From Acidimicrobiales bacterium (lineage in GTDB: Bacteria; Actinomycetota; Acidimicrobiia; Acidimicrobiales; Iamiaceae), in contig JAGQSI010000022.1 of assembly GCA_020439605.1 (NCBI GenBank), forward strand, positions 1-12,933: 12,933 nucleotides of DNA, read 5' to 3'. The translations under genes and the position numbers were made by a program. Positions 7,077 through 12,384 of the stretch are shown here, piece by piece. Numbering within the stretch: the first letter of the stretch is position 1; the number at the start of each line of letters is the position of its first letter. The notes beneath the pieces were generated by a model that was not told the origin of the DNA, searched no databases, and saw nothing but the letters and a program-made list of their open reading frames with translations.

Positions 7077-8426
7077 GTGCCTCGTGTCGGCGTGAGCGAA
7101 CGGCGGAACAGCTTCCGCAACGGCTCCATCGAGCTCATTCTCGGTGGACGCCGCCTGCTTTGCTTCGCGCCCGAGGACGGGTCCCTGAAAGTGGGTATGT
7201 ATATCGAGCCCATAGATCGACTGGTGGATGTCTCCGCACAACCATGTACGGCCAATGGGGTCCTCTCCGATGCGGGGAGAAGGCTTCGCATCAGCGATCA
7301 CATAATCGGTGCTGAGTTGCTACTGGTGCTCGACAAAGCCGCAAGCAGGTACTCAACTTGGACCCCAAGGGCTGGACTTGGCCGGCTCGCTCTACTCGGC
7401 GGTGCTGCGTTCGGGTTGCTCGCAGCGGCCTATGACGACGGATCCATCCCGGTACGCGAGGTGCCCCGCTGGGCGGTTCCAATCGTTAGACCCCGGACCC
7501 TGCGAGAGGGCGCAAGGAGCGCGTTCGGCACCAAAGCCACCAGCCCAGTGGTGCGCGCGCTGGCCACTGCCATCAGGTCCCCGGGAAATGTGCAGGCAGA
7601 CTTTTCCAATCTCGCGCTCGCACTGGTTGGAGCCGACAGCCTTCAACCAGATCAGATCGCACGTGTCCTCGCAGCGCAGAGGGCTCTACATCCCATCGAG
7701 GATCTCCCGGACCCTGCCACTTTGGCAGCCGCCCGCAAAACAGTGAGTAACTGGGACCCACGCCAACTGGAACGTGTCCTGATCGACGCCGCATCGCGGC
7801 CAGATGGATTGTCAACCTTGTTCGTCACCCTCGGCTATGCCAAACAGCTAGGTAGCCAAGGTCGAATCCGAATTGCTAGCTCGCTGAGTGAGCTTCACGA
7901 CAGCTACAGAAGCTTGGTGATCACCGCCCCAGCGCGCTCAGCAGGCTCACCGAGTGCATCCGCTGGTGAGCCACCCCGTCCGCTAGTGGAACCCCAAACA
8001 GAACAATTTCAACATCGGATATATGTCGCGCCTCGAGCCCAACCGGTAGGTGGGTCTACTCCTCTGGTGGTCACTCGACAAGCTCAAAGTATCGATGGTC
8101 TCCGGGTGGACAACCTGACATTTGTGGTTCCGCGTACCGCAGGGGACCTCGAACGATGGGGACGGATCATGTCCAATTGCCTCGACACCTATGGGGGAGC
8201 AGCGGCGCAAGGTCTCGCAACAATCATCGGTATCCATGCCGGCGATCAACTCGCATACGTGATTGAAGTATCTCCCAGAGGAGTCGTGATCCAGTTCACC
8301 ACCTTCGCCAATCGGGAACCCTCGTCAAAGGTCCGTGCGACCGTAGTGTCAACGTTGCTGAGAGCGGGCATCATCAACCCATCGCTTGAGGCCAATAGGC
8401 AATGGCTGCTCGGCGTCGACTTTTAG
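7077..8426 (+). CDS. Protein with C-terminal PcfJ-like domain, likely SOS-controlled
   Basis: The 449-aa product has a C-terminal region (about 340-435) resembling the PcfJ-like domain: NLTFVVPRTAGDLERWGRIM then SNCLDTYGG, a spaced GLATIIGI, LAYVIEVSPRGVVIQF and a following Asn (FANRE). In PcfJ proteins the comparable features are an EG-x-HC-Y core and a late Q-x-N segment. PcfJ was named from an enterococcal conjugative plasmid and its biochemical role is unknown. Residues 1-95 form a separate beta-rich segment (SIELILGGRRLLCFAPEDGS). Residues 100-120 are Ala/Gly/Leu-rich and mildly hydrophobic, possibly one membrane-like helix. The middle (150-280) looks helical and ends in LSELHDSYRSL. A proline-rich linker lies at 283-310. 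Start is GTG 7077; GTG 7092 is an alternative. The LexA box just upstream suggests induction by DNA damage. The PcfJ assignment rests on motif resemblance alone. Confidence 0.7.
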   Translation: MPRVGVSERRNSFRNGSIELILGGRRLLCFAPEDGSLKVGMYIEPIDRLVDVSAQPCTANGVLSDAGRRLRISDHIIGAELLLVLDKAASRYSTWTPRAGLGRLALLGGAAFGLLAAAYDDGSIPVREVPRWAVPIVRPRTLREGARSAFGTKATSPVVRALATAIRSPGNVQADFSNLALALVGADSLQPDQIARVLAAQRALHPIEDLPDPATLAAARKTVSNWDPRQLERVLIDAASRPDGLSTLFVTLGYAKQLGSQGRIRIASSLSELHDSYRSLVITAPARSAGSPSASAGEPPRPLVEPQTEQFQHRIYVAPRAQPVGGSTPLVVTRQAQSIDGLRVDNLTFVVPRTAGDLERWGRIMSNCLDTYGGAAAQGLATIIGIHAGDQLAYVIEVSPRGVVIQFTTFANREPSSKVRATVVSTLLRAGIINPSLEANRQWLLGVDF

Positions 8427-8451
8427 CGCTGTATGGGGGCAGACTGAACCC

Positions 8452-8763
8452 ATGGATACTCCAGACACAGTGGTAGGTGCCCTACGGCTGCTGCGCGAGC
8501 AGGGCTATGACATCGAGTTCCAACTGATAGATGGTCATCTCCGCTGTGATGAAGGCCCGGCCTGTCACGCTGAGGATGCTGTGGTGGAGAAGCTCTACCG
8601 CTTCGAGGGTCAAAGTGACCCCGGAGACGAAATGATCGTGTTTGGCCTGCGTGAGCCCTCCACCGGCAGGCGCGGCGTACTGGCCAGCGGGTTCGGACCT
8701 GCTGCAGACCCGGAGTTGCTGGACCACATCACAGGTCTGGCCAGCCGGTTCCCGGGGGCTTGA
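8452..8763 (+). CDS. Small conserved protein of unknown function (often mislabelled phosphoribosylpyrophosphate synthetase)
   Basis: From ATG 8452 the product is 103 aa, soluble and acidic. Its pattern is a helical N-terminus (DTVVGALRLLREQGYDIEF), a segment with Cys32 and Cys38 (LRCDEGPACH), then VVEKLYRFEGQSDPGDEMIV and a GVLASGFGP turn. This matches a widespread family of about 100-residue bacterial proteins with a YRFEG-SDP-D core. As I recall, many of them carry the database name phosphoribosylpyrophosphate synthetase, although they lack any PRPP synthetase motif. The biochemical function is unknown. It ends one base before pdxH, so the two genes are almost surely co-transcribed and probably translationally coupled. 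A GGGGG stretch 11 or more nt upstream of the ATG is a distant ribosome binding site at best. Confidence 0.82.
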   Translation: MDTPDTVVGALRLLREQGYDIEFQLIDGHLRCDEGPACHAEDAVVEKLYRFEGQSDPGDEMIVFGLREPSTGRRGVLASGFGPAADPELLDHITGLASRFPGA

Positions 8764-8764
8764 G

Positions 8765-9439
8765 ATGGCCAGAGACCTAACCGCCATCAGAGAGTCCTAC
8801 GAGCGAGAAGGCCTGCGACGTCGAGATCTTGGCGAGGATCCGATCACGCAATTCGAGAAGTGGTGGGACGAATGGGCCCAGACCGATCCCTACGACGCTG
8901 CAGCGTGTGTTCTCGCCACCGTCTCCTCTTCCGGTCAGCCCTCGGCCCGGTTCGTCCTGTGCAGAGAGTTCGACCTCAACGGATTTGTGGTCTACACAAA
9001 TCTCGAGAGCCACAAAGGTCTTGATCTAGCGGCCAACCCCAAAGCGGCCATCACTTTCGGATGGCTCGATCTGAGCCGGCAGGTCCGTATTGAAGGTCCG
9101 GTTACTCACGTAGAAGACGCTGCAGCAGACGAATACTGGAGTAGCCGTCCCCGTGGTAGCCAGATCGGTGCATGGGCTTCGGAACAGAGCCGTCCCGTGT
9201 CGGGGCGAGCAGAACTCGACCAGCGTCAGGCGGAGGTGGTCGAAAGATTTGGTGGGCCAGATGCCACCACACCTATAGAACGACCCCCTCATTGGGGTGG
9301 TTACCGGGTAGGTATCGAACGCATCGAGTTCTGGCAGGGCCAGCCGGACCGGCTACACGATCGCTTTGAGTACCGCCGTGATGTTTCTGAGGGCAGCGAG
9401 GGCCCAGGCGGCTGGAAGATCAGGCGTCTAGCTCCGTAG
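8765..9439 (+). CDS. pdxH: Pyridoxamine/pyridoxine 5'-phosphate oxidase
   Basis: The 224-aa product oxidises pyridoxine or pyridoxamine 5'-phosphate to pyridoxal 5'-phosphate, using FMN and oxygen, in the cytoplasm. Recognised blocks are SARFVLCREFD (60-70), VYTNLESHKGLDLAANPKA (76-94), LSRQVRIEG (103-111, FMN/substrate site), RPRGSQIGAWASEQS (128-142), the active-site RLHDRFEYRR (196-205) and the diagnostic C-terminus WKIRRLAP. The length is typical. Start is ATG 8765, with the upstream gene's TGA ending at 8763, implying coupling. The 3' end overlaps the convergent ccdA gene by 20 nt, and no terminator is visible between them. Confidence 0.97.
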   Translation: MARDLTAIRESYEREGLRRRDLGEDPITQFEKWWDEWAQTDPYDAAACVLATVSSSGQPSARFVLCREFDLNGFVVYTNLESHKGLDLAANPKAAITFGWLDLSRQVRIEGPVTHVEDAAADEYWSSRPRGSQIGAWASEQSRPVSGRAELDQRQAEVVERFGGPDATTPIERPPHWGGYRVGIERIEFWQGQPDRLHDRFEYRRDVSEGSEGPGGWKIRRLAP

Positions 9440-10355
9440 CTAGTTCTGTAGCTAGTTCCTGCTGATCTGAATTCGGCTCGACTTGCTCATCGGGTTCTGG
9501 ACGCGGTGGCTTTGATCGCAGAAGAACCCCCAGCAGTACACCGCAAACCACGAACCCCAGGATCAACGCCACCTGAAGCGGGTCCAGATTGGACATCCAG
9601 TTCGAGACATCGCTGGACCATCCCGTGACCCAATCGACAGGCCCTGCGGTGGCGTCCTGGTTGCCATGTTGAATCAGACGGATCTCATAGACGCCATACC
9701 AAGCGAGATAGGCACCTGTGACGATCATGATCACGCCAGACACTCGCTGCACATAGGGCAGTGCCCGGCGGAGCTTGGTCACAAAGCCTTGCTGGGCCAT
9801 GGCCAGCGCCACCGTGATGACCATGAGCAGCAGGGCCATGCCGAGGCTGTAGGCAATGAAGGTCCCCACGCCAGTGGCAAACGAGGACCTACGGAAACTG
9901 CTGGCGACAACAGATGTGAACGGTCCGATCGTGCACGACAAAGACGCGATCGCGTAGGACACGCCAAACAAGAACATGGATCCAAGGCCGCGGGTCTTGC
10001 CGCCCTTGTCCAGATGCGGAAGACGGATATTGGGTTCCCAGCCGAACAGGAAAGCCACACCAACAAATGCCAGTACTGCGCCGATGACAACTGTGAGCCA
10101 TGGCGAGAAGTCCCCAATGGCCAAGGCTGTCTTCAAGACGATCCCGCCGGCGATCGCAAACACCACCAAGAAGCCAAGGGAAACCACGCCACCCACAACG
10201 AGGGCGCGACCCAGGTTGCGGACGGTGGAACGCTCCACATCTTCCTCGCGGCCGAGGAAGTAGCCGAGGTAGGCGGGCAGCATGGCAAAGCCACACGGGT
10301 TGACCGTGGCCACCATGCCGGCGGTGAAAGCGGTAGCGAAAGGAATATCGATCAT
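9420..10355 (-). CDS. ccdA: CcdA-family thiol-disulfide transmembrane electron carrier
   Basis: The 311-aa membrane protein has six or seven helices. The two conserved cysteines lie in NPCGFAMLPAYL (Cys21) and ASLSCTIGPF (Cys141). CcdA/DsbD-type proteins carry reducing equivalents from cytoplasmic thioredoxin to extracytoplasmic thioredoxin-like proteins, for example in cytochrome c maturation. The partner here is the TlpA/ResA-like protein encoded immediately upstream, with a 4-nt ATGA overlap, so the pair forms one operon. Compared with a minimal CcdA of about 230-240 aa, this one has an extra C-terminal helix (about 258-280) and a charged tail ending in a duplicated ELAT. The tail may have grown by the 12-nt tandem repeat. 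Whether it serves cytochrome c or another target cannot be told, because no ccs/res genes are in view. Confidence 0.92.
   Translation of the reverse strand: MIDIPFATAFTAGMVATVNPCGFAMLPAYLGYFLGREEDVERSTVRNLGRALVVGGVVSLGFLVVFAIAGGIVLKTALAIGDFSPWLTVVIGAVLAFVGVAFLFGWEPNIRLPHLDKGGKTRGLGSMFLFGVSYAIASLSCTIGPFTSVVASSFRRSSFATGVGTFIAYSLGMALLLMVITVALAMAQQGFVTKLRRALPYVQRVSGVIMIVTGAYLAWYGVYEIRLIQHGNQDATAGPVDWVTGWSSDVSNWMSNLDPLQVALILGFVVCGVLLGVLLRSKPPRPEPDEQVEPNSDQQELATELATELDA
9436..9459. repeat. Two tandem copies of a 12-nt unit
   Basis: GTAGCTAGTTCT (9436-9447) is followed directly by GTAGCTAGTTCC (9448-9459), one mismatch apart. On the minus strand this encodes the repeated ELAT in the last residues of CcdA (ELATELATELDA). 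The first copy also contains the pdxH stop codon at 9437-9439. Confidence 0.85.
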
Positions 10356-11008
10356 GAGCCCGGGTTGTCGTCCAAGAACGACTGGAGTTCCTTGGCGCTA
10401 GTGAATGCGCCAGTTTCCAAGGCCAGTACCTGACCATCTGAGTCCAACAACAAGGTGGTTGGGAGGCCGGCCGCGTTGGCTTCGTAGAACAAGGTCCCAT
10501 CAGGGTCCTGTACCCACGGGTAGGTGATCTTGGTTTGGATGGCAAGCTTCTTCGCTGCCTCAAGACGATCCTGGGTGGCGACACCAACGAAAGCAACGTC
10601 CGGGTTGGCCGCCTGGGCTTGCTCGAGCAGTGGCATCTCCTTGATGCACGGAGTACAGGTGGACTGCCAGAAATTGACGAGGGTTCGCTGTTTGCCCATC
10701 TGCTGATAGAGGGTGGTGGCTTTACCATCGACCGTGAGAAGCCTCCTACCGACTAGGGCATCGGTGTCGATCTCGTCGATGGCTGTGAGAGTCATTTCAG
10801 CGTTGGCCTGTTTGGAATCGCGTGACAACAGGATCGATGCGATGAACCCGGCCAGGATCGCTGCCATCATCGCCACGAGCACACAGAGCGCGAGAGTCCT
10901 AACCCCGAGACTCCTGCGCCGAGGAGTGAAATCGGGATCGCCGTAGTCCGATGGCTGCTCGAAGGGGTTGTCGGCAGCCTCGGTGGGGGGCTCCGGGACA
11001 TCGACCAT
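10352..11008 (-). CDS. TlpA/ResA-like membrane-anchored thioredoxin
   Basis: The 218-aa product has a short acidic cytoplasmic N-terminus, one membrane anchor (about 38-62, LALCVLVAMMAAILAGFIAS) and an extracytoplasmic thioredoxin fold. The fold contains the active site STCTPC (Cys118 and Cys121) after TLVNFWQ, and the cis-proline loop AAGLPTTLLLDSDG. The central part (MPLLEQAQAANPDVAFVGVA) fits TlpA/ResA proteins, which reduce disulfides outside the membrane, classically apocytochrome c. Electrons should come from CcdA, whose start codon overlaps this gene's stop by 4 nt. Start is ATG 11008, with a TATAGA box 5 nt upstream suggesting a leaderless transcript. Confidence 0.92.
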   Translation of the reverse strand: MVDVPEPPTEAADNPFEQPSDYGDPDFTPRRRSLGVRTLALCVLVAMMAAILAGFIASILLSRDSKQANAEMTLTAIDEIDTDALVGRRLLTVDGKATTLYQQMGKQRTLVNFWQSTCTPCIKEMPLLEQAQAANPDVAFVGVATQDRLEAAKKLAIQTKITYPWVQDPDGTLFYEANAAGLPTTLLLDSDGQVLALETGAFTSAKELQSFLDDNPGS

Positions 11009-11013
11009 TGCGG

Positions 11014-11019
11014 TCTATA
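11014..11019 (-). promoter_or_regulatory. Candidate -10 box for the tlpA-ccdA operon (leaderless)
   Basis: On the minus strand TATAGA is separated by 5 nt from ATG 11008, so transcription would begin at or next to the A of the start codon. There is no ribosome binding site, which agrees with a leaderless message. No -35 hexamer is convincing. Confidence 0.5.
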
Positions 11020-11082
11020 CGGTACAGGTGCAACCCCACCGAGACCCCATCGGGCCTCCATGGAGAGTCCGTGAATTGAGTC

Positions 11083-11430
11083 TCAGGCTGAACGGAGGTG
11101 CTCAGGGATCGGCACCTCCGGTAGTTGCTCCTCAGGTCTTGGGACTTTCGAGGGCCGGCCTTTTCGTCTCTTGGATGTGAGTATCCGTCCACCAGAGAAC
11201 AGTTGTCCTCCCCACACGCCCCATGGTTCACGGCGATCCAGCGCAGCTTCGAGGCACTGGACCATCACTGGACACTGTGCACACAGCCGCTTGGCTGCGG
11301 CGATGTCTTGAAGCTCATCCGAGAAGAACATCTCGGTGAATCCGCCGCTGCCAGTAGCGCACAGCGCGTCAAGCTTCCATAAGAGGTCTTCGAGTTGAAC
11401 AGGGGTTTCGAGTACTGCGATTGCGGTCAT
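11083..11430 (-). CDS. whiB7: WhiB7-type iron-sulfur transcriptional regulator
   Basis: The 115-aa product has the four cluster-ligand cysteines of WhiB proteins (Cys24, Cys50, Cys53, Cys59; the last three as LCAQCPVMVQC). EPW (68-70) and GVWGG (71-75), the turn that contacts the primary sigma factor, follow, then FSGGRILTSKRRKGRPSK. The combination EPWGVWGG, an acidic or polar step, F--G-I, and a basic C-terminal AT-hook (KRRKGRPSK, 87-95) is diagnostic of WhiB7, which recognises AT-rich DNA just upstream of -35 boxes and turns on intrinsic antibiotic-resistance genes. The 20-residue tail after the AT-hook (EEQLPEVPIPEHLRSA) is longer than in Mycobacterium. AAGGA, 6 nt before ATG 11430, is a good ribosome binding site. 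A long leader upstream suggests attenuation control. Confidence 0.9.
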   Translation of the reverse strand: MTAIAVLETPVQLEDLLWKLDALCATGSGGFTEMFFSDELQDIAAAKRLCAQCPVMVQCLEAALDRREPWGVWGGQLFSGGRILTSKRRKGRPSKVPRPEEQLPEVPIPEHLRSA

Positions 11431-11474
11431 TGTTGTTCCTTGTGGGTTTTGTGAGGGTGAGCTGGAAAAGGCGA

Positions 11475-11502
11475 AAGGCCGCTGGGTTGTCCCAGCGGCC
11501 TT
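11475..11502 (-). terminator. Strong hairpin in the whiB7 leader, putative attenuator terminator
   Basis: The stem is a perfect 12-bp inverted repeat: read on the minus strand, AAGGCCGCTGGG, loop ACAA, CCCAGCGGCCTT. It is followed by TCGCCTTTTCC, a moderate U-rich tract. It lies 33 nt after the stop of the leader ORF and 44 nt before the whiB7 start codon, so termination here would prevent whiB7 expression. The repeat is symmetrical, but nothing on the + strand would use it. Confidence 0.75.
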
Positions 11503-11558
11503 CGGAGGAGATTGGATCTCGGTTGGGATTGTTCCCTACTGCGAGTCCTCCAAAGGCC
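11497..11558 (-). promoter_or_regulatory. Putative antiterminator helix in the whiB7 leader
   Basis: Read on the minus strand, GGCCTTTGGAGGA (11558-11546, inside the last codons of the leader ORF) can pair with TCCTCCGAAGGCC (11509-11497) in 13 contiguous base pairs, one of them G-U. The second partner contains six bases of the terminator's 5' arm, so this helix and the terminator cannot coexist. Two small hairpins lie in the intervening loop or nearby: GAGAT/ATCTC (11508-11520) and GGGA/TCCC (11525-11536). Confidence 0.65.
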
Positions 11559-11712
11559 TTGTGAAAATGGAGTGATGCTTATTGCCGTGAGTGGTTACCG
11601 GGGCTGAGGGCTTCACAGCGGTGAAGCGATAAGCAGCGCTGGACCAGCGAGAGCGCGCGCCAGCACCGTTGGTGGCCATTGGGCCCCAAGTGGTGGTGGT
11701 CAAGGTCTTCAC
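11536..11712 (-). CDS. 58-codon leader ORF upstream of whiB7 (putative attenuation uORF)
   Basis: The frame runs from GTG 11712 to TAG 11536-11538. A GGAGA ribosome binding site (11719-11723) sits 6 nt before the start, and about 70 percent of codons end in G or C, as in the neighbouring genes. The predicted peptide is basic and soluble; it starts VKTLTTTTWGPMATNGAGAR and ends HHSIFTRPLEDSQ, with a run of four threonines and His/Arg/Trp-rich stretches. No known family comes to mind. It fills most of the gap between orn and whiB7, on their strand. An internal hairpin CTTCAC/GTGAAG lies at 11611-11626, and the last codons overlap the putative antiterminator. Its likely role is to let a translating ribosome sense antibiotic or amino-acid stress and control whiB7 read-through. 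An independent small protein gene is the alternative. Confidence 0.65.
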   Translation of the reverse strand: MKTLTTTTWGPMATNGAGARSRWSSAAYRFTAVKPSAPVTTHGNKHHSIFTRPLEDSQ

Positions 11713-11741
11713 TGGTCTTCTCCGTGCGGCTTTAGAACTAG

Positions 11742-11759
11742 GACGCCAGAAAAGGCGTC
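11742..11759 (-). other. Small hairpin downstream of orn
   Basis: Read on the minus strand, GACGCC, loop TTTTCT, GGCGTC forms a 6-bp stem about 30 nt after the orn stop codon. There is no U-tract after it, so it is a poor intrinsic terminator; it may simply mark the end of the orn message or the 5' edge of the whiB7 leader. Confidence 0.35.
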
Positions 11760-11764
11760 AAACC

Positions 11765-11801
11765 AATCAACAACTTCTGGCGAGAGTTGTCAAATGATTT
11801 T
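11765..11801 (-). promoter_or_regulatory. whiB7: Candidate whiB7 leader promoter with AT-rich upstream patch
   Basis: On the minus strand the consensus -35 TTGACA (11788-11793) is followed after exactly 17 nt by the weak -10 TTGATT (11765-11770). The patch AAAATCAT (11794-11801) lies directly upstream of the -35. WhiB7 is known to activate promoters, including its own, that carry an AT-rich patch at this place, so autoregulation fits. The -35 overlaps the orn stop codon (TGA, 11790-11792). The start would be near 11758, about 46 nt before the leader ORF. The poor -10 is the weak point. Confidence 0.45.
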
Positions 11802-12341
11802 CTGTTCCGGTGGCAAGAAAAGCGTTGAGCGGTAGTGCTGTAGCTCGGCGACGCTCTCTCGAATGTCGTCGAGAGCTCGGTGAGCGGTTGCCTTACGAGG
11901 AAGAGAACTGAGTGCGGTTGGGTTCCAACGTCGAGCCAATTCCTTGAGCGTAGAAACATCCACACTGCGGTAGTGCAGGTACTCCTCGATGTCGTTCAGG
12001 TACTTGGCCAGAAAACGGCGATCGGTTCCGATCGAGTTGCCGCACAACGGAACGGTGTTGGGCTCGGCGATGTGCTCCTGGAGAAATGCGAGCGTTTCTG
12101 CGCCAGCTTGTTCCAGGGAAATGGTTGAAGCAGCTATGGCCTCTAGCAAGCCGCTCTTGGTGTGCATCTCTACAACCACCTCGTCCATTTCGGCGAGCGC
12201 AGCATCGTTCTGATGGACAACTAGGTCGGGGCCCTCGGCGATGATGTTGAGATCGTCATCTGTGATCAACGTGGCTATCTCCACGATCACATGGCGCTCC
12301 GGGTCCAAGCCGGTCATCTCAAGATCCATCCATGCGAGCAT
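11790..12341 (-). CDS. orn: Oligoribonuclease (DEDDh 3'-5' exoribonuclease)
   Basis: From ATG 12341 the product is 183 aa, the normal length. All DEDDh residues are visible: Asp6 and Glu8 in MDLEMTGLDP, Asp107 in GNSIGTDRRFL, and His154 with Asp158 in AHRALDDIRES. Other Orn blocks are RYLND-like KYLNDIEEYLHYRSVDVSTLKEL and the C-terminal YRSTLFLP. Orn degrades 2-5-nt RNAs and pGpG, the breakdown product of cyclic di-GMP; a diguanylate cyclase is also encoded in this window. The frame extends to ATG 12404, but this would overlap dut. ATG 12341 gives the canonical N-terminus and has a -10-like TATCCT 6 nt upstream, indicating a leaderless start. Confidence 0.95.
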   Translation of the reverse strand: MLAWMDLEMTGLDPERHVIVEIATLITDDDLNIIAEGPDLVVHQNDAALAEMDEVVVEMHTKSGLLEAIAASTISLEQAGAETLAFLQEHIAEPNTVPLCGNSIGTDRRFLAKYLNDIEEYLHYRSVDVSTLKELARRWNPTALSSLPRKATAHRALDDIRESVAELQHYRSTLFLPPEQKII

Positions 12342-12347
12342 CAATGG

Positions 12348-12353
12348 AGGATA
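12348..12353 (-). promoter_or_regulatory. Candidate -10 box for orn (leaderless)
   Basis: On the minus strand TATCCT ends 6 nt before ATG 12341, which is the spacing that puts the transcription start on the start codon. There is no purine-rich ribosome binding site in front of this ATG. A TTGACG lies upstream at a 21-nt spacing, too far to be a normal -35. Confidence 0.5.
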
Positions 12354-12371
12354 GGCCGCTGGGCGGTGCTC

Positions 12372-12377
12372 TAGCGT
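12372..12377 (+). promoter_or_regulatory. Candidate -10 box for dut (leaderless)
   Basis: TAGCGT (pattern TAnnnT) ends 7 nt before GTG 12385, consistent with transcription starting at the start codon. No ribosome binding site and no clear -35 are present. It is back to back with the orn box in a 43-nt divergent intergenic space. Confidence 0.42.
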
Positions 12378-12384
12378 CAACGGC

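Noticed and set aside
9666..10433. 255-codon + strand open frame antisense to ccdA and tlpA
   Set aside because: His/Gly/Asp-rich translation with no domain, antisense to two genes with intact active-site motifs.
11059..11068. CTCCATGGAG palindrome between whiB7 and tlpA as a terminator or operator
   Set aside because: A 10-nt palindrome without a loop or U-tract; matches no operator I know and is short enough to be chance.
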